From the NCBI RefSeq assembly GCF_902493135.1, contig NZ_CABUOD010000005.1, positions 90,567 through 154,566 on the forward strand: 64,000 bases of DNA. The letters run 5' to 3'. This stretch comes from an uncultured Parabacteroides sp. (GTDB taxonomy: Bacteria; Bacteroidota; Bacteroidia; Bacteroidales; Tannerellaceae). Every line of letters starts with the position of its first letter. The first letter of the stretch is position 1. The translations under genes were made by a program, and so were the position numbers. Shown here piece after piece: positions 1 through 9,104 of the stretch. The notes under the pieces were generated by a model. That model was not told the DNA's origin. It did not search any database and was given only the letters and a program-made list of their open reading frames with translations.

Positions 1-1205
1 CATGGCAGGCACACTTCGTGACTAACATGTTCATCCGCCCGACAGCTGAAGAACTGGCTAACTACGGAGAACCTGATTTCGTTTCTTTCAACGCTGCCAA
101 GGCTAAAGTTGAAAACTTCAAGGAATTAGGCCTGAACTCTGAAACTGCTACTGTTTTCAACCTGAAGACTAAAGAACAGGTGATCCTGAACACTTGGTAC
201 GGCGGTGAAATGAAGAAAGGTATCTTCTCTATCATGAACTATCTGAACCCGTTGCGTGGCATCGCTTCTATGCACTGCTCCGCTAACACGGATAAAGAAG
301 GCAAGAGCTCTGCTATCTTCTTCGGTTTGTCCGGTACAGGTAAGACTACTTTGTCTACCGACCCGAAACGTCTGTTGATCGGTGATGACGAACACGGATG
401 GGATAACGAAGGCGTATTCAACTACGAAGGCGGTTGCTATGCTAAGGTTATCAACCTGGACAAAGAAAGCGAACCGGATATCTACAACGCTATCAAACGC
501 GACGCTCTTCTTGAAAACGTTACAGTTGCTGCTGACGGTACGATCGACTTCGCTGATAAGAGCGTAACGGAAAACACCCGTGTTTCTTATCCGATCTATC
601 ATATCGAAAACATCGTTAAACCGGTTTCCAAAGGCCCGCACGCAAAACAGGTTATCTTCCTGTCTGCCGATGCATTCGGCGTATTGCCTCCGGTATCTAT
701 CCTGAACCCGGAACAGACTCAGTATTACTTCCTGTCTGGTTTCACAGCTAAATTGGCCGGTACGGAACGTGGTATCACTGAACCGACTCCGACATTCTCC
801 GCTTGCTTCGGTGCTGCTTTCTTGTCACTGCACCCGACAAAATACGGTGAAGAATTGGTTAAAAAGATGGAAATGACCGGTGCTAAGGCTTATTTGGTCA
901 ACACGGGTTGGAACGGTACCGGCAAACGTATCTCTATCAAAGATACAAGAGGTATCATCGATGCTATCCTGGACGGCTCTATCGACAAAGCTCCGACAAA
1001 AGTTATCCCGTACTTCGATTTCGTCGTACCGACAGAATTGCCGGGTGTTGATCCGAAGATCCTGGATCCGCGCGATACTTATGCTGATCCTGCACAGTGG
1101 GACGAAAAAGCAAAAGATCTGGCTGGCCGTTTCATCAAGAACTTCGCTAAGTTCACAGGCAACGAAGCCGGTAAGAAGCTGGTTGCCGCCGGTCCGAAAT
1201 TGTAA
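1..1205 (+). CDS. pckA: Phosphoenolpyruvate carboxykinase (ATP), 5' truncated by window edge
   Basis: Converts oxaloacetate plus ATP to phosphoenolpyruvate and CO2, or the reverse in anaerobic mixed-acid fermenters such as Bacteroidales, in the cytoplasm. The reading frame is open from base 3, so the gene starts outside the window; an internal GTG at 18 is not the true start because the residues before it (WQAHF) continue the family sequence. About 400 C-terminal residues of a roughly 535-residue family are present. Visible landmarks are the substrate-site stretch WYGGEMKKG, the P-loop GLSGTGKTT with STDP following, the metal/nucleotide segment GDDEHGW and the conserved C-terminal region ending AAGPKL. 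It is followed by a strong intrinsic terminator, so it ends its transcript. Codon use is the strongly biased type of a highly expressed gene. Confidence 0.97.
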   Translation, partial: WQAHFVTNMFIRPTAEELANYGEPDFVSFNAAKAKVENFKELGLNSETATVFNLKTKEQVILNTWYGGEMKKGIFSIMNYLNPLRGIASMHCSANTDKEGKSSAIFFGLSGTGKTTLSTDPKRLLIGDDEHGWDNEGVFNYEGGCYAKVINLDKESEPDIYNAIKRDALLENVTVAADGTIDFADKSVTENTRVSYPIYHIENIVKPVSKGPHAKQVIFLSADAFGVLPPVSILNPEQTQYYFLSGFTAKLAGTERGITEPTPTFSACFGAAFLSLHPTKYGEELVKKMEMTGAKAYLVNTGWNGTGKRISIKDTRGIIDAILDGSIDKAPTKVIPYFDFVVPTELPGVDPKILDPRDTYADPAQWDEKAKDLAGRFIKNFAKFTGNEAGKKLVAAGPKL

Positions 1206-1224
1206 TAACATACAAGACGATTAT

Positions 1225-1258
1225 AAAAAAGCGCAGACTTCGGTTCTGCGCTTTTTTT
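1225..1258 (+). terminator. Intrinsic terminator of pckA
   Basis: A GCGCAGA arm at 1231-1237 pairs with TCTGCGC at 1245-1251 around a TTCG-containing loop and is followed by a run of T. An A run before the stem mirrors the T run. It starts 20 bases after the pckA stop. Confidence 0.9.
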
Positions 1259-1311
1259 GTATATATACATTAATTTTAGCATAATTGTTAGGATGTTTTA
1301 AAATCTATTCC

Positions 1312-1319
1312 TATCTTTA
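1312..1319 (+). promoter_or_regulatory. Possible -7 box for the thioredoxin-like lipoprotein gene
   Basis: TATCTTTA differs at one position from the Bacteroidetes -7 consensus TAnnTTTG and lies 38 bases before the chosen start. No TTG is found at the expected -33 distance, so the call is weak. Confidence 0.35.
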
Positions 1320-1357
1320 CCCCGAATTATCTGTTAATGTGGGATGTGAGGTATAAC

Positions 1358-2464
1358 ATGATTAGACGTTTATTACTGGTCGTAGGGATTATTGTGTCTT
1401 TGTCATCGTGTGGCGGAGATATTGCTTACCGGATAGAAGGCAAACTTACCAATCTGGAGGATCAGACCTTATATGCCGTTTTCGAGAATGATGAGATAAA
1501 AGTCGTAGATACGGTGACTTGCGAGAAGCCGGGCGAATTCTTGATCGAAAAGAAAGAGGGCGATTTTCGGGAAGTGACGCTTTTCTTTGCCGATAAAATG
1601 CATTGGGTTACGGCCTATCTGGAAAAGGGAGAGAAGGTGACGATCACCGGAGATGCTGATTATCCCGCTCTGTTGCGTGTCAAAGGAGGGCGGATCAATG
1701 ACCGTCTTTCCGCGATAAAAAAAGAAATGGCTCCTTTGTTGAAGGAACAGGCCGACCTGATCCGCCAACTGAACAAGAAGAACCAGGAAAACGCCAACGG
1801 CTCGATAGAGGAAACGGATATGGCCTCGCGCCTGGCGAATGTGAACCATCTGTTGAACGAGGAGGCCGCCGCCGCCATTAAGAAATATCCGGATGAAGAA
1901 GCCTCTGTCGTATTGATACAACACTACTTTAACCATCCCGACGATACCCGGCGAATGGACGAACTGCTGGCGGTGCTGAGTCCGAAACTGAATGATTTCT
2001 ATCTGGTACGAAAGCTACAGGAATATAGCACGCGGGCAAAAAGGACTGCTTTGGGGGCCGAGGCGCCCGGTTTCAATGTGAAGAACATTTACGGGACTCC
2101 TGTCAGCTTGGATTCTTTTCCTAAGAAATATTTGCTGCTTGCATTCACGGCTCCCTGGTGCGATATGTGCCAGACGGAAGACCTGTATTTGGATGAAGTG
2201 GCAATGAAATATCCGAAAGAGAAGGTGGACATGTTGCTGATCAGCTTGGATGACGACCAAGCCGAAGTACGAAAAGTGATTGCAAAGGATAGCATCGACT
2301 GGAATCTGGTTACCGATTCCGCCGGACAGGCAGCCATGTTGGTCGATCTGTATAATGTAAGTGCCTTGCCCCGTTGTTTCCTGATCGATGAAGAAGGAAA
2401 GATCATCTTGAAAACGGATAATGGGGTCGAGATAAAGCAGACGTTGGAAAACTTAATAGAATGA
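1358..2464 (+). CDS. Thioredoxin-like (TlpA/AhpC-TSA family) lipoprotein with N-terminal DUF4369-like domain
   Basis: Probably a periplasmic, membrane-anchored thiol-disulfide protein. The start is set at the ATG at 1358 rather than 1337 because this gives a normal lipoprotein signal peptide ending in the lipobox SLSSC. Residues about 20-120 look like the DUF4369 domain that often precedes thioredoxin folds in Bacteroidetes. Residues about 150-200 are helical and rich in Lys/Glu. Residues about 230-368 are a thioredoxin-like domain with the redox motif WCDMC (Cys268 and Cys271) and the cis-proline segment ALPRC. The extra Cys after the cis-proline is unusual for the family. Reduction of envelope proteins or a resistance role is inferred from the family; the natural partner is unknown. 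The gene appears monocistronic. Confidence 0.85.
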   Translation: MIRRLLLVVGIIVSLSSCGGDIAYRIEGKLTNLEDQTLYAVFENDEIKVVDTVTCEKPGEFLIEKKEGDFREVTLFFADKMHWVTAYLEKGEKVTITGDADYPALLRVKGGRINDRLSAIKKEMAPLLKEQADLIRQLNKKNQENANGSIEETDMASRLANVNHLLNEEAAAAIKKYPDEEASVVLIQHYFNHPDDTRRMDELLAVLSPKLNDFYLVRKLQEYSTRAKRTALGAEAPGFNVKNIYGTPVSLDSFPKKYLLLAFTAPWCDMCQTEDLYLDEVAMKYPKEKVDMLLISLDDDQAEVRKVIAKDSIDWNLVTDSAGQAAMLVDLYNVSALPRCFLIDEEGKIILKTDNGVEIKQTLENLIE

Positions 2465-2552
2465 TGATTTCAGATGTATGATTTATGCAATGTCGCTATC
2501 CATACATCATAATTATCCGGACTCATAAATTATAAATCATAAATCTTTAACT

Positions 2553-4091
2553 ATGTTAGTCAAATCTTATGCTGCCGCCGTGCAGGGTATATCGGCAACG
2601 GTCGTTACGATCGAAGTGAATTGCACGAAAGGTATCCAGTTCTTTTTGGTAGGGTTGCCCGACGTGGCTGTCCGTGAAAGCCATGAGCGCATTATTTCCG
2701 CTCTTCAGGTAAGCGGTTACAAGTTCCCCCGTAACCGCATTGTGATCAATATGGCGCCTGCCGATATCCGGAAGGAAGGTTCGTCGTATGACTTGCCGCT
2801 TGCGATCGGTATCCTGGCGGCGGCCGAAGAGCTGGATGCCTCCCGGTTGAGTCATTACATGATGATGGGAGAACTCTCTTTGGACGGCAGCTTGAAGCCG
2901 GTAAAGGGAATCCTGCCGATCGCGGTCAAGGCGCGTGAAGAGGGATTCAAAGGTTTTATCGTTCCCAAGCAGAATGCCCGCGAGGCCGCTGTTGTCAACA
3001 ATCTGGAAGTGTACGGTGTTTCGACCATCAAGGAGGTGATCGAGTTCATTGCGGGAAAGCGGGACCTGGAACCGACGGTTGTCAATACCCGTGAAGAGTT
3101 TTATGCCCGGCAGCTTCAGTTTGAAGCGGACTTCTCGGATGTGCGCGGGCAGGAGAATGTGAAGCGTGCGATGGAAGTAGCCGCGGCCGGCAGTCACAAT
3201 CTGATCCTTATCGGTCCTCCGGGAAGCGGTAAATCAATGCTTGCCAAACGTCTCCCTTCCATTCTGCCTCCTTTCACCTTGCAAGAGTCATTGGAGACAA
3301 CTAAGATACATTCGGTTGCCGGTAAGATCGGGCTGGACACTTCCCTGATGACGCAACGCCCGTTCCGCTCGCCCCATCACACGATCTCGAATGTGGCGAT
3401 GGTCGGCGGAGGCGCTTTCCCGCAGCCGGGAGAGATCAGCCTGGCGCATAACGGAATCTTGTTTCTGGATGAATTGCCCGAATTTAACCGGAGCGTGCTC
3501 GAAGTCATGCGCCAACCTCTGGAAGACCGGACGATAACGGTCTCGCGTGCCCGCTTCTCTGTCGATTATCCGGCCAACTTTATGCTGGTCGCTTCCATGA
3601 ATCCTTGTCCTTGCGGATATTATAATCATCCCGATCGCCCTTGCCTCTGTTCTCCGGGCGCCGTCCAGAAATATATGAACCGCGTTTCCGGCCCTCTGCT
3701 GGACCGGATCGATATACAGGTGGAAGTCGTGCCGGTCCCTTTCGAGAAGATATCCGACGGTCGCCCTTCCGAATGCAGCGAAATGATACGCGAGCGCGTG
3801 ATGAAAGCCCGCGCCATCCAGGAAAAACGCTTTGCCGGGCATGAGGGCATTTACAGCAATGCCCAGATGAACTCCAGGCTGCTTCATGAATATGCCGTGC
3901 CCGATGCCGCCGGCCTCTCTTTGCTGAAGGTCGCCATGCAACGCCTCAATCTTTCCGCCCGCGCCTACGACCGCATCCTGAAAGTCTCCCGTACGATCGC
4001 CGACCTGGAAGCCTCTCCGAATATCGAAGCACGCCATCTGGCGGAAGCCATACAATACCGGAGCCTGGACAGGGAAACATGGGGGACGTAA
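2553..4091 (+). CDS. comM: YifB/ComM family Mg-chelatase-like AAA+ ATPase
   Basis: A ComM/YifB-type ATPase of 512 residues, the normal family length. In naturally competent bacteria ComM is a hexameric helicase that drives branch migration of incoming single-stranded DNA during recombination; its role in Bacteroidales is not established. Residues about 20-140 form the ChlI-like N-terminal domain, the Walker A motif GPPGSGKS is at 221-228, the Walker B region GILFLDELPEF follows, then a Cys cluster (NPCPCGYYNHPDRPCLC) characteristic of the family, and a Mg-chelatase C-terminal helical domain from about 410. The start follows an AT-rich leader. It ends converging on the AraC-type gene, with an intervening 435-base gap. 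Confidence 0.93.
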   Translation: MLVKSYAAAVQGISATVVTIEVNCTKGIQFFLVGLPDVAVRESHERIISALQVSGYKFPRNRIVINMAPADIRKEGSSYDLPLAIGILAAAEELDASRLSHYMMMGELSLDGSLKPVKGILPIAVKAREEGFKGFIVPKQNAREAAVVNNLEVYGVSTIKEVIEFIAGKRDLEPTVVNTREEFYARQLQFEADFSDVRGQENVKRAMEVAAAGSHNLILIGPPGSGKSMLAKRLPSILPPFTLQESLETTKIHSVAGKIGLDTSLMTQRPFRSPHHTISNVAMVGGGAFPQPGEISLAHNGILFLDELPEFNRSVLEVMRQPLEDRTITVSRARFSVDYPANFMLVASMNPCPCGYYNHPDRPCLCSPGAVQKYMNRVSGPLLDRIDIQVEVVPVPFEKISDGRPSECSEMIRERVMKARAIQEKRFAGHEGIYSNAQMNSRLLHEYAVPDAAGLSLLKVAMQRLNLSARAYDRILKVSRTIADLEASPNIEARHLAEAIQYRSLDRETWGT

Positions 4092-4237
4092 GAATAAACC
4101 GCAGGAATTTAATTAGATATCAAAATAATACCTATATTTCCTATGGGAAAAGAGTTGGGAAAGTAGCTGATGGATATCGCCAAGTATATGACGACAACTA
4201 TTTTGCTGTCATCGTCATTTGAATCATGATAGTATAG

Positions 4238-4418
4238 AAATGGCAAGGGGAGTCTCCCTGCCCCAGGCTAGACTCCCCATTTCTACCAATTCATAATTAA
4301 AGTTTTGGTTTGCGTTCGTGTTTACAGCTCAAAGGCTTCGTGCCAAGAGTGTTTGCTCTAGCCATAAACCGTCGTTAGCCTTTCCTTGATGTCCCCATCG
4401 AAAGACATGGCAAAGGAA
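4238..4418. repeat. Dispersed intergenic repeat, copy 1, with hairpin
   Basis: Two blocks of this gap recur near 36.1 kb: 4238-4285 matches 36103-36150, and 4393-4418 matches 36153-36177. Here the blocks are separated by about 107 bases that the other copy lacks. The first block holds a perfect nine-base stem, GGGGAGTCT at 4247-4255 with AGACTCCCC at 4270-4278, which could terminate transcription from either flanking convergent gene. The rest of the 4092-4526 gap shows no gene. Confidence 0.75.
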
Positions 4419-4526
4419 GGTATAAAAAAACACTTGTCCAATCTTTTATGCGGTTATTATTTATTTTTTTATATGTTTGATAACATGCCGATAGTAGGTC
4501 TGGCTTATGTCTGTCCCTTTTTCCTT

Positions 4527-5384
4527 TTAACTGTTCCGGTATTCCAGCGGACTCATGCCTACGTGGCGTTTGAAGTATTTCCCGAAGAACGACATATTGG
4601 TGAAATTCAGTGAATAGGCGATGTCATGGATGCTGAGGTTCGTTGATTTCAGTTGCGCCTTGGCATCCATGATTACCATCGAGGTAATGATGTCAATGCA
4701 GGTTTTGCCGGTCGTCTGCCTGACGATTGTGCTGAGATGTGCCTGCGTTATGCCAAGCTTTTTGGCATACCACGCAACGTTTCGTTGCGTGGTATAGTTC
4801 TGCATAACCAGTCGGTTGAAGTTTTTACTGGTCTGTTCGGATTTGGACAGATTGGAATTGTCTTTGATTTTATCTTTATATAGGGCGCTTACTCCCATGA
4901 GGATTCCAGAGAAAAGATGGTTCAAGAGATTGGCGTTGTTCAGTATGCCGTTGCAAAATTCGTATGTATTGAGGAGCAACGAGAAATAGTCTTTCAACAA
5001 CCCGGCAGGTTGTTTTTCCAATTCTACGACCGGGCTGTCCTTGACTGCATAATAGATGTCCATGGCAGAATAATTGATTTTCGCTTGTTCGATGAAACAA
5101 GACGAGAACCCCATGAAATAGATTTCCAAGTCTCCTTCTGCCTTGTGTATTTGCAAGATCGTGCCCGGCGGAAGCGTGATAAAACTTCCCGGCATCACTC
5201 GGTAGCGTGCCAGATTGATGGAGGCTTCCAGATCCCCCTGCAGGCACAGGACGAAAATTCCGGCTTTCAACCGACATGGATTGTTCGCATATAAGTTGAG
5301 CAATCCAATGTCGTTTTTCGAGAGCTGCCCGATGATCCAGTTTTCGGGAAGGTCTATTTTGGGTATGTTGTTTTCTATTTGCAT
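4527..5384 (-). CDS. AraC family transcriptional regulator
   Basis: DNA-binding regulator of 285 residues. The N-terminal two thirds resemble the cupin-type sensor half of AraC proteins (for example the GSFITLPPGTILQ segment at about 66-78). The C-terminal 95 residues hold two helix-turn-helix motifs, with the family signature near the end (YSLNFTNMSFFGKYFKRHVGMSPLEYR). It is transcribed away from the first six-gene lipoprotein cassette, whose promoter lies about 180 bases from its start, so it is a candidate regulator of that cassette; this is inferred from position only. The ligand is not predictable from the sequence. Confidence 0.92.
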   Translation of the reverse strand: MQIENNIPKIDLPENWIIGQLSKNDIGLLNLYANNPCRLKAGIFVLCLQGDLEASINLARYRVMPGSFITLPPGTILQIHKAEGDLEIYFMGFSSCFIEQAKINYSAMDIYYAVKDSPVVELEKQPAGLLKDYFSLLLNTYEFCNGILNNANLLNHLFSGILMGVSALYKDKIKDNSNLSKSEQTSKNFNRLVMQNYTTQRNVAWYAKKLGITQAHLSTIVRQTTGKTCIDIITSMVIMDAKAQLKSTNLSIHDIAYSLNFTNMSFFGKYFKRHVGMSPLEYRNS

Positions 5385-5407
5385 GGTATGGTTGGAAAGG
5401 TTGGAGA

Positions 5408-5415
5408 CAAAGATA
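5408..5415 (-). promoter_or_regulatory. -7 box of the AraC-type gene
   Basis: Read on the minus strand this is TATCTTTG, a full match to TAnnTTTG, 23 bases before the start codon. A -33 TTG at the usual distance is not obvious. Confidence 0.55.
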
Positions 5416-5541
5416 TTGATTTTTCTTGAATATGATGTTTGATCAGCAAAAAAAGATTATGGTAAATATGATAAAATGGATATATTATCATGGCTAAATA
5501 CTTCTATATGTGGATAGATGGAGTTCTTGATCTAAAAAATA

Positions 5542-5604
5542 GGACAGGTAATAATATAAATAGACCTTGTTGGATTTGAAGAATAACTGTTCCTTTGCAA
5601 GGAA
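5542..5604 (+). promoter_or_regulatory. Promoter of cassette A, conserved with cassette B
   Basis: TTG at 5567-5569, exactly 20 bases, then TTCCTTTG at 5590-5597 form a Bacteroidetes-type promoter. Bases 5542-5597 align without gaps to 19751-19806 upstream of the second cassette, with 39 of 56 positions identical and a 15-base identical core (ATAAATAGACCTTGT) that contains the -33 element. The -7 box here is inside a dyad, TTCCTT-TGC-AAGGAA at 5590-5604. The expected leader is only about 25 bases. Confidence 0.8.
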
Positions 5605-5631
5605 TTTTTATCAGATAACAGTCTCTTTTCA

Positions 5632-6912
5632 ATGAAAAAGAGTACAAGTAAGTATAGGGTGAAGAAAATAACGACTTTAACAGCTTTTATGTTAACTTGT
5701 TTGTTAACATTTTTTTCTTGTGATTCCGAACGTGTCGGAACGATAGGTCCCGGAAAATTGCAGCTTTCCTTGGCGGCTGATACGGTTTCGGTCAACAAAG
5801 GTGTCAGTAATGCCACCAAATCGGTTGGCTCGAACGAGTTCGACCGTTTCTTGATGACAGATGACTACCGCATCTGCATCTTCCAAGCTACCGACACGGT
5901 CCGTTTTTTCGACCGCTTTGACCGGATGCCTTCGGAAATCGAATTGCCGGAAGGTTATTATACTCTTGTCGCCTCCAAAGGCGATAACTTATCCGCTGCT
6001 TTCGAAAACCCTTATTTTGAAGGAAGCGCCGACTTTACGGTCAAATCCGGTATGAACACCCCTTTGGACGTCGTTTGCTCGTTGGGCAATGCGCGGGTGA
6101 CGGTCGAATATACCTCCGTATTCCAAGACGCTTACGAAGATTATGCCGTACTGCTCAGTACTCCTTTCATCTCCAACGAGTTTGAGATTGCCAAAGAGGA
6201 ACCACGCCCGGCCTATCTTCAGGTTGCGAGGGAGGGAACGGATATGAATGTCTGGATCCGAGTACGAAAGATGGGAGAGGAACGGTCCAAAACTTATTTA
6301 GTCCCGAATACGATTAGGTTGGGACGTCGGCAAAATGTCCATTTGATATTTAAGACGGATGGCGGTGCTTTCAACGGAATCGGCTTGGATGTCGTGTTGG
6401 ACGATAAATTGACCGATAAGGATATCCCGATCGATATTCCGGATTTTATGTGGGAAGAATTTACTAAGCCTGATTTACATCCCGTTAACTTTAAATCGGG
6501 TGATAAGGTTGAAGTCCCCGTCGTGGATGGAACGTCCGGCGATGGCATGTTGGTTGGTTTCAAGATGCTGGCCGGTGTCGGTTCTTTGTGCATCAAGTAT
6601 TGGAGAGACGATTTGTATGAAGAAGAGGCCGAGATCATAGACCTTGCTACAGATGAGGGTGTTGCCAAAGCAATAGCCCAAAAATTCTCTTGGCAATCCG
6701 GTGAAAAGCAGAATATCAATCTGAAAAACATAAAGAGCGGACAGGTCTTCTTATGGGATGCCCTTAATAATTTGAAGGCACCGGAGCGGGAAGAGGGAGT
6801 CTCGTTTTATTTATATCATTTTTCCATTTATGGGCATAATGCGAATGAAAAACCGAAATATACGGATACTGTGAATTTTGACGTAAAGGTATTTGTGCCT
6901 AAAGAAGATTAA
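5632..6912 (+). CDS. Cassette A gene 1: DUF4493 domain lipoprotein
   Basis: Predicted surface or periplasmic lipoprotein of 426 residues; signal peptide with lipobox FFSC, Cys30. Residues about 38-245 match the DUF4493 pattern: GKLQLSLAAD start, a TK-type stretch, PEGYYTLVASKG, NPYFEG, then CSLGNARVTVEYT. Residues about 265-426 form a second domain beginning IPDFMWEEF. The equivalent gene in cassette B is 879 residues and matches along the whole of this protein, then continues through about 450 more residues including a PCMD-like domain. The protein here ends cleanly after the second domain, so it is either a shortened version or the B gene gained a C-terminal part. First gene of the operon; gene 2 follows after 17 bases. 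Function unknown. Confidence 0.85.
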   Translation: MKKSTSKYRVKKITTLTAFMLTCLLTFFSCDSERVGTIGPGKLQLSLAADTVSVNKGVSNATKSVGSNEFDRFLMTDDYRICIFQATDTVRFFDRFDRMPSEIELPEGYYTLVASKGDNLSAAFENPYFEGSADFTVKSGMNTPLDVVCSLGNARVTVEYTSVFQDAYEDYAVLLSTPFISNEFEIAKEEPRPAYLQVAREGTDMNVWIRVRKMGEERSKTYLVPNTIRLGRRQNVHLIFKTDGGAFNGIGLDVVLDDKLTDKDIPIDIPDFMWEEFTKPDLHPVNFKSGDKVEVPVVDGTSGDGMLVGFKMLAGVGSLCIKYWRDDLYEEEAEIIDLATDEGVAKAIAQKFSWQSGEKQNINLKNIKSGQVFLWDALNNLKAPEREEGVSFYLYHFSIYGHNANEKPKYTDTVNFDVKVFVPKED

Positions 6913-6929
6913 GTAAAGTGTAATAGCAG

Positions 6930-7703
6930 ATGAAAAAGAATATAGTATCTATTTTATGGTCGTTTGTTTTGTTGTGTACGGCAAGTTGCAGCCAAAACGA
7001 GGATGATAACCCGCCTGTTTTTCCGGATAATGCGGGTGGCTTGAATGTGGCAGCCAATATGTCTACAGAACAAGTGATACCGGTTATCACGCGATCGGCC
7101 GATTTCAGCGGTTTGTCGGCGGATGATTTCTATATAAAGATATTGAATGACAAAGGAGAGGTGGTCAAAGAGTTCGAGTCGTTGACAGCCATGCGCGACG
7201 AAGGGTTGCCGGTCATCTTGTCAACTGGCAATTATACGGCATTTGCCTCTTCGTTCAAGCCTGATGGGGTAGAGGCTTCTGCGAATCCCTATTTTGAAGT
7301 GGAGGGCGGGAGCCATCCGTTTGTGATAGAGGAGAAGCGGACTACGCAGGTGACTTTGAAGTGTGTCTATAAAAGTTTGGGTGTAGAGTTGGTTTTGTCC
7401 GAACAGTTTCAGGAGTTGTTGGACAAAGAGTCTGAAAACTATGACTATAAGGTGAACGTGTCGAACGGTGAAGCCTCGTATGAGTTCTCGAAAGACGAAA
7501 TGAATCCGGCTTATTTTTTGAAAGGTTGTGATGAATTGGTCGTGAGAGTGACCATGAAGATGGGCGGTAGAGATTATCCGGAACGTGTCTGGCGGATCAC
7601 GAACCAAGGGAATGCGCCTAAGACGGGCGAATATTATATCATCCGCCTGGATGCGGGCGACCAGCCGGAGACGGTATCTTTAAGAAGTGCATTAATGGAA
7701 TAG
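6930..7703 (+). CDS. Cassette A gene 2: short DUF4493 lipoprotein
   Basis: A 257-residue protein that is almost only one DUF4493 domain behind a lipoprotein signal peptide (lipobox TASC, Cys20). Recognisable segments are GGLNVAANMS, the TGNYTAFASS turn, NPYFEVEGG and the CVYKSLGVELVLSEQF strand pair that follows the conserved Cys. It aligns in order and length with gene 2 of cassette B (250 residues), including the closing segment with YYIIRLDAG here and YYIVEFTG there. Being the minimal member, it may be the cap or base subunit of an assembly; that is speculation. Downstream gene starts 4 bases after its stop, so translation is probably coupled. Confidence 0.85.
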   Translation: MKKNIVSILWSFVLLCTASCSQNEDDNPPVFPDNAGGLNVAANMSTEQVIPVITRSADFSGLSADDFYIKILNDKGEVVKEFESLTAMRDEGLPVILSTGNYTAFASSFKPDGVEASANPYFEVEGGSHPFVIEEKRTTQVTLKCVYKSLGVELVLSEQFQELLDKESENYDYKVNVSNGEASYEFSKDEMNPAYFLKGCDELVVRVTMKMGGRDYPERVWRITNQGNAPKTGEYYIIRLDAGDQPETVSLRSALME

Positions 7704-7707
7704 GAGA

Positions 7708-9096
7708 ATGAGTATGGTAAAACCGATTACATATTGGGCGTTGTGTTGCCTGCTGTTCTTCGTCTCATGCGAGATGAAAAAGGATTTGTTCGGACAGGGG
7801 CAAGGAAATGAAGAAGAGGGTGTGCCGGAAAATGTCGGCCTGCTGGATCTTCACGTAGTGGCGGAACGGGAAGCAGCCGTGCCCGGGACGAAAGGGGATC
7901 CGGAGGAGGATCTTTATCTGGCTACGGACGATTTCTGTGTCTCGATACTCGACAGCGTGGGGCAGGTGGTGAAGAGCTACGATTCGTATGCGGCGTTGAA
8001 GGCGGATGGCGAATTGTTGTTGCCTGCCGGCAAATATACGGTCCGGGCTTTTAGCGGTGACGATCCGGATGCCGGTTTCGATGCTCCTTACTATGAGGGG
8101 GATACGACTTGCGTGGTTTCTGCCAAGGAGGTGGTGAAGATCGAGACGAATTGCCGTTTGTCGAATAAAAAAGTTCAGTTTGACCTTTCCGACCGATTCT
8201 TCGACAGTTTCAGAAGTGATTATACGATTGTGGTGGACAACGGGACGGGGGTGCTGACGATCTCGTCGGACGAGTTGCGTTCCGCCTATTTCCGGAATAC
8301 CGGGACGTTGCGCTTTACGATCTATACGACAACCTATAAAGGGGAATCCTATACCTATTCGTGCGACTTGTCGAAAGACGAACAGATCAAGGAGCATAAT
8401 AATTTGTATATCAAACTGGATGCCATCGATGCCCGGCCGGATGAACCGGGCGAACCGTCGGATCCCGGCAATCCTGACAACCCGGGACCGGGCGAACCTT
8501 CGGAACCGGACGAACCGGAAGGACCGACAGATCCTGAAAAACCGGAATATCCTTCTTCCGCTCCGACCATCAAGGTGGATGTGTCGCTGGTTGAAAAGAA
8601 CTATATAATAGAAGTGCCTTCCGATTTCGTGGAAGTGGATAAGCCGGATAAACCGAGTACGCCGGGGGGAAATGAGCCGGGAGAAGGGGAAACTCCAGCT
8701 AAAACTGAACCTGAAATAACAGGTGAGATTGATGGAAAACTCTTTGATGTTGGTTCGCCTCAGACGATCACAGGAAACACAAAGAATATTATAGTTTATT
8801 TGTATTTACCTACAGGATTGGATGCTTTAACTGTAGATGTTGTTATTGGTGATTTGATAGAACTGAAATCTATGAATTTGTTAGATCCATCAGCTTTAGC
8901 TTCTATAAATCAGCTTTTGTTTGATATAGATCCTGATTTGAAACTGGAAGTTCCAAATAGAGGAGAAAAAGGAAAATTGAAGTTTGATATTTCTTCATTT
9001 AAGAAATTGTTAGAGAGCAATAATTCTTTTAATATAACGATAAAAGATAAAAACGGAAAAGAATGTAATGAAAAAATTATCTTGAACAAAAAATAG
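7708..9096 (+). CDS. Cassette A gene 3: DUF4493 lipoprotein with Pro/Asp/Glu linker
   Basis: A 462-residue lipoprotein (lipobox FVSC, Cys21; a start two codons later is also possible). Residues about 45-235 are a DUF4493 domain. Residues about 247-285 are a low-complexity linker of PDEP, PGEP, PSDP and PEKP units, and a second, shorter Pro/Gly/Glu linker occurs near 313-338. Between them lies a conserved piece (IKVDVSLVEKNYIIEVPSDF) also found in gene 3 of cassette B. The last 125 residues form a small beta-rich domain. Base composition falls sharply from about 8690, inside the second linker, suggesting the C-terminal domain was exchanged by recombination. Function unknown. Confidence 0.85.
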   Translation: MSMVKPITYWALCCLLFFVSCEMKKDLFGQGQGNEEEGVPENVGLLDLHVVAEREAAVPGTKGDPEEDLYLATDDFCVSILDSVGQVVKSYDSYAALKADGELLLPAGKYTVRAFSGDDPDAGFDAPYYEGDTTCVVSAKEVVKIETNCRLSNKKVQFDLSDRFFDSFRSDYTIVVDNGTGVLTISSDELRSAYFRNTGTLRFTIYTTTYKGESYTYSCDLSKDEQIKEHNNLYIKLDAIDARPDEPGEPSDPGNPDNPGPGEPSEPDEPEGPTDPEKPEYPSSAPTIKVDVSLVEKNYIIEVPSDFVEVDKPDKPSTPGGNEPGEGETPAKTEPEITGEIDGKLFDVGSPQTITGNTKNIIVYLYLPTGLDALTVDVVIGDLIELKSMNLLDPSALASINQLLFDIDPDLKLEVPNRGEKGKLKFDISSFKKLLESNNSFNITIKDKNGKECNEKIILNKK

Positions 9097-9104
9097 TGAT
9101 AGAA

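Noticed and set aside
4386..4613. A 75-codon plus-strand open frame before the AraC-type gene
   Set aside because: It overlaps the dispersed repeat and the antisense end of a well-supported AraC gene; no domain.
5440..5632. Invertible (phase-variable) promoter before cassette A
   Set aside because: No pair of long inverted repeats flanks the promoter and no invertase gene is nearby; the same holds before cassette B.
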